Shown one piece after another: positions 6,598 to 14,670 of a DNA stretch of 49,331 bases. Below the pieces are notes generated by a model. That model worked only from the letters and a program-made list of their open reading frames with translations. It did not search any database and had not been told where the DNA came from. The stretch comes from Mycobacteriales bacterium (GTDB taxonomy: Bacteria > Actinomycetota > Actinomycetes > Mycobacteriales > CADCTP01). How positions within the stretch are numbered: the stretch's first letter is position 1; the number at the start of each line of letters is the position of its first letter. The position numbers and the translations under genes are program-made. The stretch spans positions 1-49,331 of the forward strand of contig DASYKU010000078.1 of the NCBI GenBank assembly GCA_035995165.1. The letters run 5' to 3'.

Positions 6598-8240
6598 CCG
6601 GACCCGCGGACCGGCTGGGGAGCCGGGAGACCGGGCTCGCCGCCCGGCTGCGCCGGGACACCGGGGTCGAGGACGGGCCGCGGCGCCCGGACACCATGCC
6701 GGGGGTCGGGCTGCGGAGCCGGGACGCCGGCCCTGCGGACGGGGCGCACCGCCTAGACACCGGGCCTGCGGACGGCCCGGACGGCCCGGACCGTCCGGAC
6801 CGTCCGGACACCGGGATCGCGGACGGGTTGGGGAGTCGGGACACCGGGCTCGCGGCACGGCTGCGCCGGCCGGGGGCCGGACTGATGGCGCGGGTGCGGG
6901 GATCGGGCGACGGGTTCGACCGCCGGCTGATCGCGCCGATGATCCTGGGCGCGATCCTCAACCCGATCAACTCCTCGATGATCGCGGTCTCCTTGATCCC
7001 GATCGGGATCGCGTTCGGGGCACCGCCGGCGGAGACGGCCTGGCTGGTCTCCGCGCTCTACCTCGCCACCGCGACCGGGCAGCCGGTCGTCGGCAAGCTG
7101 GTCGACGCCTACGGTCCGCGCCGGCTGTTCCTGATCGGCACCGCGCTGGCCGGGATCGCCGGCCTGCTCGGCACGCTCGCCCCGAACCTGCCCGTGCTGG
7201 TGGCCTCCCGGGTGCTGCTCGGCTTCGGCACCTGCGCCGGCTACCCGGCCGCGATGTCGCTGATCCGGCGCGAGTCCGAGCGCACCGGGATGGAGAGCCC
7301 GAGCGGCATCCTCACCCTGCTCGCCGCCTCCAGCCAGACCATCGCGGTGGTCGGGCCGACGCTCGGCGGGCTGCTCATCGGGCTGGGCGGCTGGCGGACG
7401 ATCTTCGCGGTCAACATCCCGCTGTCGCTGGCCGGCATCGCGCTCGGCCTGCTGCGGCTGCCCCGGGCCACCGCGGCCGAACGGCAGAAGTCCACTGTGG
7501 ACATACCGGGGATCGCGCTGTTCGCCGGGATGCTGACCGCGCTGCTGCTGTTCCTGATGGAGCTGCGGCCGGACCGCTGGTGGCTGGCGGTGCTGACGCT
7601 GGCGGCGGCGGCCGCGTTCGGGCTGCGCGAGCTGCGGGTGCCGGAGCCGTTCCTGGACCTGCGGGTGCTCGGCAGCAACGGCCCGCTGCTGGCCACGTAC
7701 GGGCGGAACCTGCTCACCTTCATCGTGTCGTACGCGTTCCTCTACGGCTTCACCCAGTGGCTGGAGGACGGCCGCCGGCTGTCCCCGTCGCAGGCCGGGC
7801 TGGTGCTGTTGCCGATGTTCCTCACCGCGATCGTGGTGACCACGCTGACCGGGCGGCGCAAGGAGGTCCGGGGCAAGCTGGTGGCCGGCAGCACGGCCCA
7901 GCTCGTCGCGTGTGGACTGTTGCTGCTGCTCGGCCCGGCCAGCGGGGTCTGGCTGCTGGTGCTCATCGCGGTGATCGTCGGCATCCCGCAGGGCCTGAAC
8001 AGCCTGGCCAACCAGAACGCGCTCTACCACCAGGCCGACCCGGACCGGATCGGCTCCGCGGCCGGGTTGCTGCGGACCTTCACCTACCTCGGCGCGATCG
8101 TGGCCGCGGCTGCCAACGCCGCGGTGTTCCCGCACGGCGCCGACAGCGCCGGCCTGCACCACCTCGCCGTCTTCGCGCTCGTCGTGTCGGGGCTGCTGCT
8201 GGCGGCCTCGCTGCTGGACCGCTCCCTGCGCCGGATCTGA
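6594..8240 (+). CDS. MFS transporter with a repetitive N-terminal extension
   Basis: The membrane core begins near residue 105 (GFDRRLIAPMILGAILNPIN) and shows motif A-like GKLVDAYGPRRLFLIG and motif C-like GPTLGGLLIGL, as in DHA2-type exporters. GTG 6594 overlaps the marR stop and is in frame, which adds about 97 Gly/Asp/Pro/Arg-rich residues before the core, including two copies of LGSR(E/D)TGLAARLRR (DNA copies near 6606-6655 and 6819-6868) and DGPDGPDRPDRPDTG. ATG 6885 is the conservative alternative start. Probable efflux pump controlled by MarR. It carries a GTCCACTGTGGAC palindrome at 7490. Confidence 0.8.
   Translation: MTGPADRLGSRETGLAARLRRDTGVEDGPRRPDTMPGVGLRSRDAGPADGAHRLDTGPADGPDGPDRPDRPDTGIADGLGSRDTGLAARLRRPGAGLMARVRGSGDGFDRRLIAPMILGAILNPINSSMIAVSLIPIGIAFGAPPAETAWLVSALYLATATGQPVVGKLVDAYGPRRLFLIGTALAGIAGLLGTLAPNLPVLVASRVLLGFGTCAGYPAAMSLIRRESERTGMESPSGILTLLAASSQTIAVVGPTLGGLLIGLGGWRTIFAVNIPLSLAGIALGLLRLPRATAAERQKSTVDIPGIALFAGMLTALLLFLMELRPDRWWLAVLTLAAAAAFGLRELRVPEPFLDLRVLGSNGPLLATYGRNLLTFIVSYAFLYGFTQWLEDGRRLSPSQAGLVLLPMFLTAIVVTTLTGRRKEVRGKLVAGSTAQLVACGLLLLLGPASGVWLLVLIAVIVGIPQGLNSLANQNALYHQADPDRIGSAAGLLRTFTYLGAIVAAAANAAVFPHGADSAGLHHLAVFALVVSGLLLAASLLDRSLRRI
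7490..7502. repeat. GTCCACTGTGGAC palindrome, copy 2
   Basis: Lies in the MFS gene and reads TCC ACT GTG GAC (Ser-Thr-Val-Asp); ACT is a rare threonine codon in this genome. Confidence 0.75.
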
Positions 8241-8262
8241 CCTCGCCTGGTAGGAAGCAGGG

Positions 8263-9267
8263 ATGCGGGCGTGGGTGGTGCGGGAGCCGGGGCCGGTCGA
8301 CGGCGGCCCGCTGGAGCTGGTCGAGCGGGACGAGCCCGAGCCGGGACCGGGCCAGGTCCGGGTCCGGGTCAGCACCTGCGGCGTCTGCCGGACCGACCTG
8401 CACCTGGCCGAGGGCGACCTGCCGCCGAAGCACCCGGCCCAGACGCCCGGCCACGAGGTCGTCGGTGTGGTCGACGCGCTCGGCCCGGGCGCGGTCCGGT
8501 TCGCAGCCGGGCAGCGGATCGGGGTGCCCTGGCTCGGCGGCACCGACGGCCGCTGCCGGTTCTGCCGCCGCGGGCAGGAGAACCTCTGCCTGGAGCCGGC
8601 GTTCACCGGCTGGGACGTCCCCGGCGGGTACGCCGAGGCCTGCCTGGTCCGGGAGGAGTACGCGTACGCGCTGCCCGACACCGTCTCCGACGAGCAGGCG
8701 GCGCCGCTGCTGTGCGCCGGCATCATCGGCTACCGGGCGCTGCGGGCGGCCGCGGTCCGGCCCGGCGGTGCCCTGGGCATCTACGGCTTCGGCGGCTCGG
8801 CCCACCTCGCGGCCCAGCTCGCGCTGCACGAGGGGATGCGGGTGCACGTGCGGACCCGGGGCGAGGCCAACCGCGCGCTCGCGCTGGAGCTCGGCGCGGA
8901 CTCGGCCGGCGACTCGGCCGACCCGCTGCCCGAGCCGCTGGACGGCGCGGTCACCTTCGCCCCGGCCGGCGAGCTCGTCCCGGTCGCGCTGCGGGCGCTG
9001 GACCGCGGCGGCACGCTCGCCGTGGCCGGCATCCACCTCTCCGACGTGCCGGTGCTGAACTACGACCGGGAGCTGTTCCAGGAGCGGCGGCTGCGCAGCG
9101 TCACCGCGAACACCCGGGCCGACGGGGAGGAGTTCCTCCGGCTCGCGGCCCGGCACGGGCTCGTCTCCACCACCCACCCGTACGCGTTCGAGCGGGCCGA
9201 CGACGCCCTGGCCGACCTCGCGCACGGCCGGTTCGCGGGTGCGGCCGTCCTGCACCTGCCCGGCTGA
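8263..9267 (+). CDS. Zinc-dependent alcohol dehydrogenase (AdhA/AdhP-like MDR)
   Basis: 334 residues of the medium-chain dehydrogenase family. Catalytic zinc ligands are C42 (CGVCRTDLH), H64 with E65 (PGHEVVG) and C151 (LLCAGIIGY). The Rossmann glycine motif is YGFGGSAHLA. The structural zinc lobe reads TDGRCRFCRRGQENLC: C98, C101 and C109 are kept but the first cysteine is Asp95. It should oxidise primary alcohols or reduce aldehydes with NAD(H). A GGAAGCAGGG ribosome-binding region precedes the ATG. The neighbours show no clear shared pathway. Confidence 0.9.
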   Translation: MRAWVVREPGPVDGGPLELVERDEPEPGPGQVRVRVSTCGVCRTDLHLAEGDLPPKHPAQTPGHEVVGVVDALGPGAVRFAAGQRIGVPWLGGTDGRCRFCRRGQENLCLEPAFTGWDVPGGYAEACLVREEYAYALPDTVSDEQAAPLLCAGIIGYRALRAAAVRPGGALGIYGFGGSAHLAAQLALHEGMRVHVRTRGEANRALALELGADSAGDSADPLPEPLDGAVTFAPAGELVPVALRALDRGGTLAVAGIHLSDVPVLNYDRELFQERRLRSVTANTRADGEEFLRLAARHGLVSTTHPYAFERADDALADLAHGRFAGAAVLHLPG

Positions 9268-9363
9268 CCGAACCGCCGGAATCCACCCGAACCAGGGACC
9301 CGCGGGACAGCCGCACGCTCTAGGCTGGCCGCGAACGTCCGGTCCGGGTGGAGGCGCGACGCA

Positions 9364-11073
9364 ATGGAGCGTGTGCTGTCCCGGCGGACGCTGTTGCGGG
9401 CTGCGGGCGTGGCCGGTCTCGGCGTACCGCTGCTGGCCTCCTGCACGTCCCCGACCGCCCCGGCGAGCCCGGCCTCCCGGCGGACGGACCCGGTATCGGT
9501 GGCGATGCACCTGCACAGCTCGTTCAGCGAGGGCACCGCGAGCATGGCCGCGCACCTGGCCCAGGCCGAGCGGCTCGGCGTGGACGTGCTGTTCTGGACC
9601 GACCACGACTTCCGGATCTCGGCCCAGGGCTACCGCAGGCGGCTCGGGCTGGCCGGCTCGCAGGACGCCGAGCACGGCGTGCGCTGCGTCTGGCAGCAGC
9701 GGTACGAGGGCAATTCCGCCGGGGCGGTCACCTTCGCCGACGGCGCCGCCCAGCTGCGGGCCGCGGGCAGCGGCGCGCTCTGGTACGACGCGACCGCCTG
9801 GAACTCGACGTACAGCGCGTCGCTGGCCGACACCACGCTGGAGGTCGAGGTCCGGCCGGGGGTCGTCGGTCCGGACGGGTACCCGGCGCTGCAGATCGAC
9901 CTGTCGTACCACCCGGCCAGCGGCGGCCGGCCGGCCGGGCAGTACCGGCTGACGTACCGGATCGGGGCGAGCGACCAGATCGGCTGGCGGGCCGACGGGC
10001 TGCAGGGGCAGGTCGACGTCCCGGCCCCGGCGGGCTGGTCGACGGTCAAGCTGCACCCGGTCGACGACATCGGCGGCCTCTGGCCCGACCTGATCGCCGA
10101 GGACAACTCGCTGCACCGGCTGCGGGTCGGCGTGGTCGGCACGGCCAGCCCGCAGTTCCGGCAGGTGACGATCGAGCGGGGCCGGCGGACCCGGCCGCTG
10201 GCGCTGATGCGCGACGTGATGTCCCGCTACGCCGACCGCTACCCCGACCGCCGGCAGTACGCGGCGCTCGAGGTGTCGCTGGTGCGTCACCTCAACTGGT
10301 TCGGCGGCCAGCTGGTGATGCCGAACTACGGCGAGCAGGCTCCGATCAAGGACGACTCGATCCCGGCCGCGGAGCAGATGGTCCGGCTGATCCACCGCTA
10401 CGGCGGGCTGGCCTCCTACAACCACCCGCTCGGCGGCACCGCCGAGGCGACGGCCAAGCACATGGTGGAGACCAAGGCGCTCGGCGCCGACATCGTCGAG
10501 GTCGCCTACGCTGGACCGTCCACTGTGGACGCCATGCTGCACGTGCTGGACGCCTGCGCCCGCAACCTGGTCCTGATCACCGCGAACGGCGTCACCGACG
10601 ACCACAGTGGCACGGACTGGTACTCCGACGCCAAGTCCAACTGGATCACCCGGCTGTGGGCCCGCTCGGACGAGCTGCCGGACCTGCAGGATGCGCTGCG
10701 CGCCGGGCGGGCCTGGGCGTACAAGCCGAACGGGTGGACCGGGGCGATGGAGATCACCGCGTCCGGCTCGCCCGGGATGGGCGGGGTCGCGGTGTCCGCG
10801 GACGCCGCGGTGCCGGTCACGGTGACCGCGACCGACCTGCCCCGGGACGGGACGCTGGAGGTGGTCACCGGCAAGGCCGACCGGGTCGCGCCGGAGCCGG
10901 CGATCGTCTCGACCCGGGCGCGCGGCGGGCGGCACTCGCTGGACCTGCCGGCGGGCAACTACGTCCGCGCGGTGGTCCGGGATGCGGACGGGCGCATCGT
11001 CGGGCTCGGCAACCCGCTCTGGGCGCTGCCCGACGCCACCGGCGTCCCGGCCGAGCGGCAGCTGCGGGCCTGA
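9364..11073 (+). CDS. Secreted PHP-domain lipoprotein (putative phosphoesterase)
   Basis: 569 residues. The N-terminus has twin arginines (SRRTLLRAAGVAG) and a lipobox (LLASC, Cys27), so Tat export and lipid anchoring are likely. PHP metal-site motifs follow: MHLHSSFSEG, FWTDHDFRI, SYNHPLGG and ITANGVTDDHSG. Residues about 140-280 form a beta-rich insert that splits the PHP domain, and about 470-569 look like a beta-sandwich tail. The metal-dependent PHP domain usually cleaves phosphoester bonds; the substrate is unknown. A GGAGG precedes the ATG. A GTCCACTGTGGAC palindrome lies at 10518. Confidence 0.82.
   Translation: MERVLSRRTLLRAAGVAGLGVPLLASCTSPTAPASPASRRTDPVSVAMHLHSSFSEGTASMAAHLAQAERLGVDVLFWTDHDFRISAQGYRRRLGLAGSQDAEHGVRCVWQQRYEGNSAGAVTFADGAAQLRAAGSGALWYDATAWNSTYSASLADTTLEVEVRPGVVGPDGYPALQIDLSYHPASGGRPAGQYRLTYRIGASDQIGWRADGLQGQVDVPAPAGWSTVKLHPVDDIGGLWPDLIAEDNSLHRLRVGVVGTASPQFRQVTIERGRRTRPLALMRDVMSRYADRYPDRRQYAALEVSLVRHLNWFGGQLVMPNYGEQAPIKDDSIPAAEQMVRLIHRYGGLASYNHPLGGTAEATAKHMVETKALGADIVEVAYAGPSTVDAMLHVLDACARNLVLITANGVTDDHSGTDWYSDAKSNWITRLWARSDELPDLQDALRAGRAWAYKPNGWTGAMEITASGSPGMGGVAVSADAAVPVTVTATDLPRDGTLEVVTGKADRVAPEPAIVSTRARGGRHSLDLPAGNYVRAVVRDADGRIVGLGNPLWALPDATGVPAERQLRA
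10518..10530. repeat. GTCCACTGTGGAC palindrome, copy 3
   Basis: Lies in the PHP lipoprotein gene and reads TCC ACT GTG GAC (Ser-Thr-Val-Asp). A shorter CCACAGTGG core occurs at 10602-10610 in another frame. Confidence 0.75.
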
Positions 11074-11183
11074 GCGCGCCCCGGGCGGCGGGCAGTGGTG
11101 CGCCTCACCGTGGTGACGCCGTCCGGGCCGGTCCCGGTGGGGGAGTATCCGAGGCGGAGTCACCGGACCGGACGGAGCTGATC

Positions 11184-12191
11184 GTGACCGACTGGCAGGA
11201 GCCCGGCGCGCACGAGGTCGCGGCGGGGATCTACCGCATCCCGCTGCCGCTGCCGATGGACGGCCTGCGCGCGGTCAACGTCTACGCGGTGACGCACGGC
11301 TCGTCCGTCACGATGATCGACGCCGGCTGGGCCATCGAGGAGTCCCGGGTCCAGCTGGAGCAGTCGCTGAAGCGGATCGACCTCGGGCTGGCCGACGTGG
11401 ACCGGTTCCTGGTCACGCACGTGCACCGGGACCACTACACCCAGGCCGTCACCGTACGGCGGGAGTTCGGCACCCGGATCAGCCTCGGCATCGGCGAGCG
11501 CGGCTCGATCGAGGAGCTCAACGGCGACCGGCCGGAGGGCCAGGCCCAGGTCGACCTGCTGACCCGGTACGGCGCGAGCGCGATCCTGCCGGAGCTGGCC
11601 GCGAACGGCTGGGGCGGCAAGATCGATCCCACGTTCTGGGAGCCGCCGGACGACTGGCTGACCGACGGGCAGGACCTGCCGCTGGGCGACCGGGCGCTGC
11701 GGGCCGTGCACACGCCCGGGCACACCCAGGGCCACCTCGTGTTCGCCGACCTCGCGGCCGGGCTGCTGTTCGCCGGCGACCACGTGCTGCCGCACATCAC
11801 CCCCTCGATCGGGTTCGAGGCCAAGGTCGGGGACTCGCCGCTGACGGACTACCTGCGCTCGCTGGCCGCCGTACGGGCCATGCCGGACCTGCGGCTGCTG
11901 CCCGCGCACGGGCCGGTCACCGAGTCCGTGCACGAGCGGGTGGACGAGCTGCTGGCCCACCACGAGGACCGGCTGGCGGCCTCGCTGGCCGCGGTGCGGG
12001 CCGGCGCGGCCACCCCGTACGAGGGCGCGCAGGCGCTGGGCTGGACCCGGCGCAACCGGTCCTTCGCCGAGCTGGACGCGGGCAACCAGATGCTCGCGGT
12101 CTGCGAGACCGCCGCGCACCTGCTCGTGCTGGTCGCCCAGGGCCGGCTGCGCCGGTCCACAGTGGACGGAGTCGAGCACTTCGCCGGCTGA
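11184..12191 (+). CDS. Metallo-beta-lactamase fold hydrolase
   Basis: About 335 residues. The metal-binding signature is complete: THVHRDHYTQ (HxHxDH), HTPGHTQGH, FAGDHVLPH and LPAHGP. The C-terminal helical part (HHEDRLAASLAAVRAG) is as in glyoxalase II-like and RNase Z-like stand-alone hydrolases. GTG 11184 is chosen because GGAG lies 6 bases upstream. It starts a tight same-strand run with the acyl-CoA synthetase and hydrolase genes, so it may act on a thioester or lactone in that pathway; that is inference. Confidence 0.85.
   Translation: MTDWQEPGAHEVAAGIYRIPLPLPMDGLRAVNVYAVTHGSSVTMIDAGWAIEESRVQLEQSLKRIDLGLADVDRFLVTHVHRDHYTQAVTVRREFGTRISLGIGERGSIEELNGDRPEGQAQVDLLTRYGASAILPELAANGWGGKIDPTFWEPPDDWLTDGQDLPLGDRALRAVHTPGHTQGHLVFADLAAGLLFAGDHVLPHITPSIGFEAKVGDSPLTDYLRSLAAVRAMPDLRLLPAHGPVTESVHERVDELLAHHEDRLAASLAAVRAGAATPYEGAQALGWTRRNRSFAELDAGNQMLAVCETAAHLLVLVAQGRLRRSTVDGVEHFAG
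12155..12167. repeat. GTCCACAGTGGAC palindrome, copy 4
   Basis: Lies near the 3' end of the metallo-beta-lactamase fold gene and reads TCC ACA GTG GAC (Ser-Thr-Val-Asp). Confidence 0.75.
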
Positions 12192-12205
12192 GTTACCGTC
12201 GCAGC

Positions 12206-13750
12206 GTGACCGAGCTCTCGTACGAACCGCTGACGCCGGTGTCCTTCCTGGACCGGGCCGCCGCCGCGCACGGCGACCGGGTGGCGGTGATCGACGGCGA
12301 CGAGCGGTGGACGTACCGGGAGTTGCGCGAGCGCTGCCGGCGGCTGGCCGGGGCGCTGGCCCCGCTGGCGGGCGGCAGGCCGGTCGCGGTGCTGGCGCCG
12401 AACACGCACGTGCTGCTGGAGGCGAACTTCGGGGTGCCGTGGGCGGGGGTGCCGCTGGTCGCGGTGAACACCCGGCTGTCCGCGGGCGAGGTGCGCTACA
12501 TCCTCGAGCACAGCGAGGCGTCCGTCCTCGTCCACGACCCGGACTTCGACGCGCTGGTCGCGGTGGCCGCCGAGGGCCTGCCGATCCGGCGGATCCGGGC
12601 CGGGGAGGAGTACGAGGCGCTGCTGGCCGGGGCGGAGCCGTTCGCGGTGACGACCGACGACGAGCGGTCGCTGCTGTCGATCAACTACACCTCGGGCACC
12701 ACCGGCCGGCCAAAGGGCGTGATGTACCACCACCGCGGCGCGTACCTGCAGGCGCTGGCGATGGTCGGGCACACCGGCCTGTCGCCGTCGGCGGTGCACC
12801 TGTGGACGCTGCCGATGTTCCACTGCAACGGCTGGTGCTTCCCCTGGGCGGTGACCGCCGCGGCCGGGACGCACGTCTGCCTGCGCCGGGTCGATCCGGC
12901 GCAGGTCTGGCGGCTGATCCGGGACGAGGGCGTCACCCACCTGAACGGGGCGCCGACCGTGCTGTCCATGCTCGCGTACGCGCCGGATGCCGCGCCGCTG
13001 GACCGGACCGTGCGGGTGGCGACCGGGGGAGCGCCGCCGTCGCCGGCGATCCTGCGCCGGATGGGCGAGCTCGGCTTCGACGTCACCCACCTCTACGGGC
13101 TGACCGAGACCTTCGGCCCGGCCATGATCTGCGACTGGCGCCCGGAGTGGGACGAGCTGGACCCCGATGCGCAGGCCCGCCTCAAGGCCCGGCAGGGCGT
13201 CGGCAACATGATCGCCTGTACGGCCCGGGTGATCGCGGCCGACGGGACCGACGTACCGGCCGACGGGCAGACCGTCGGGCAGATCGCGCTGCGCGGTAAC
13301 AACGTCATGCTCGGCTACCTCAAGGACCCGGAGGCGACCGCCGCGGCCGCGCCGGACGGCTGGTTCCGCACCGGCGACCTCGGCGTGCTGCACCCGGACG
13401 GGTACGTCGAGCTGAAGGACCGCAGCAAGGACGTCATCGTCTCCGGCGGCGAGAACATCGCCTCGGTCGAGGTCGAGCAGGCCATCGCCGACCACCCGGC
13501 GGTGCTGGAGGTGGCCGTGATCGCGGTGCCGGACGAGCGCTGGGGCGAGGTGCCGGCGGCGTACGTCACGCTGCAGGACGGCGCCGACGCGACCGAGGCC
13601 GAGATCATCGAGCACGTGCGGGGCCGGCTGGCCCGGTTCAAGGCGCCGAAGACCGTCGTGTTCGGACAGCTGCCGAAGACCTCCACCGGCAAGATCCAGA
13701 AGTACCTCCTGCGCGACGCGGCCTGGGAGGGCACCGGCCGGCGGATCTAG
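12206..13750 (+). CDS. Acyl-CoA synthetase (AMP-dependent, long/medium-chain)
   Basis: 514 residues of the ANL superfamily. The P-loop is YTSGTTGRPKGV, followed by MFHCNGW, the adenylate motif LYGLTETFGP, the hinge GWFRTGDLG with ELKDRSKDVIVSGGENI, and the catalytic lysine in KTSTGKIQKYLLR. It activates a carboxylic acid to acyl-AMP and then acyl-CoA. The GTG lies 14 bases after the hydrolase stop with no clear ribosome-binding site, suggesting coupling. The next gene follows after 13 bases. Confidence 0.92.
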   Translation: MTELSYEPLTPVSFLDRAAAAHGDRVAVIDGDERWTYRELRERCRRLAGALAPLAGGRPVAVLAPNTHVLLEANFGVPWAGVPLVAVNTRLSAGEVRYILEHSEASVLVHDPDFDALVAVAAEGLPIRRIRAGEEYEALLAGAEPFAVTTDDERSLLSINYTSGTTGRPKGVMYHHRGAYLQALAMVGHTGLSPSAVHLWTLPMFHCNGWCFPWAVTAAAGTHVCLRRVDPAQVWRLIRDEGVTHLNGAPTVLSMLAYAPDAAPLDRTVRVATGGAPPSPAILRRMGELGFDVTHLYGLTETFGPAMICDWRPEWDELDPDAQARLKARQGVGNMIACTARVIAADGTDVPADGQTVGQIALRGNNVMLGYLKDPEATAAAAPDGWFRTGDLGVLHPDGYVELKDRSKDVIVSGGENIASVEVEQAIADHPAVLEVAVIAVPDERWGEVPAAYVTLQDGADATEAEIIEHVRGRLARFKAPKTVVFGQLPKTSTGKIQKYLLRDAAWEGTGRRI

Positions 13751-13763
13751 GGATACTCGCCCG

Positions 13764-14618
13764 GTGCAGGAGACCCCGCGGTGGTTCCGCGCCGCGCTGG
13801 CCCAGGAACCCGAGCACCGCGACACCACGGTCGGCGGCGTGCCGATCCGGCTGCGCTGCTGGGGGCGGGAGGACCGGCCCGGGCTGGTGTTCGTGCACGG
13901 CGGCGCCGCCCACTCGGGCTGGTGGGACCACGTCGCGCCGTTCTTCGCCGGCACCCACCGGGTCGTCGCGCTGGACCTGTCCGGTCACGGCGACAGCGGC
14001 CGGCGCCCCGCGTACGGGATGGACAGCTGGGCCGAGGAGGTGCTGGCCGCGGCCCGGGCCGGCGGGATCGCCACGCCGCCGCTGGTCGTCGGGCACAGCA
14101 TGGGCGGCTGGGTCGCCGTCACCGCCGGGGTCTCGTACGGGCCGGAGCTGGACGGGATCGCGATCATCGACTCGCCGCTGATCGAGCCGCCGCCGGAGGA
14201 GGAGGTGTTGCGGCGCCGCCGGCGCGGCACCACGGTCTACCCGACCCGGGAGGCGGTGCTGGCCCGGTTCACCACGCTGCCGCCGCAGGAGGTCCTGCTG
14301 CCCTACGTCCGGGACCACATCGCGGAGCAGTCGGTCCGCCCGGTCGAGGGCGGCTGGACCTGGAAGTTCGACCCGGGCCTGTTCGCGGAGCGGCCGCCGC
14401 TGCGGGATCTGCTGCCGGCGCTGCGCTGCCGGGCCGCGTTCATCCGGTCGGAGTTCGGGTTGGTGCCGCCGGAGATGGCCGGCACGATCGACGCGCTGCT
14501 CGGGCACCGGGTGCCGATCGTGGAGCTGCCGGACGCCGGCCACCACCCGATGTTCGACCAGCCGCTGCCGCTGGTGACCGCGCTGCGGATGCTGGTCCAG
14601 CAGTGGGCGGTGAGCTGA
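13764..14618 (+). CDS. Alpha/beta hydrolase
   Basis: 284 residues. The oxyanion region is FVHGGAAHSGWWD, the nucleophile elbow VVGHSMGGW (Ser in GHSMG), and the catalytic histidine lies in PDAGHHPMFDQP near the C-terminus. Thirteen bases separate it from the acyl-CoA synthetase gene, so both are probably on one transcript. It may hydrolyse an ester or thioester related to the synthetase's substrate. No signal peptide is seen. Confidence 0.87.
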   Translation: MQETPRWFRAALAQEPEHRDTTVGGVPIRLRCWGREDRPGLVFVHGGAAHSGWWDHVAPFFAGTHRVVALDLSGHGDSGRRPAYGMDSWAEEVLAAARAGGIATPPLVVGHSMGGWVAVTAGVSYGPELDGIAIIDSPLIEPPPEEEVLRRRRRGTTVYPTREAVLARFTTLPPQEVLLPYVRDHIAEQSVRPVEGGWTWKFDPGLFAERPPLRDLLPALRCRAAFIRSEFGLVPPEMAGTIDALLGHRVPIVELPDAGHHPMFDQPLPLVTALRMLVQQWAVS

Positions 14619-14630
14619 CACCGGCTCATG

Positions 14631-14670
14631 AGGTGAACAGAAGGTGAACGGTATGGGACCGTTGTCCCAT
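14631..14670 (+). promoter_or_regulatory. Direct and inverted repeats over the start of the kinase-like gene
   Basis: AGGTGAAC occurs at 14631 and again at 14642 (11-base period). ATGGGAC (14653-14659) and GTCCCAT (14664-14670) form a perfect 7-base inverted repeat with a 4-base loop; its last two bases are the AT of the gene's ATG. A 12-codon overlapping ORF (MGPLSHDLGVSA) starts at 14653 with AAGGTG in front of it and ends at 14691. Confidence 0.45.

Noticed and set aside
6773-6818. CGGACCGTCCGGAC-type repeats as a CRISPR or replication iteron
   Set aside because: They are codon-level repeats (Gly-Pro-Asp-Arg) of the open N-terminal extension of the MFS gene.
8080-11163. 1027-codon minus-strand open frame
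   Set aside because: Low-complexity shadow frame opposite the dehydrogenase and PHP lipoprotein genes, without any recognisable motif.
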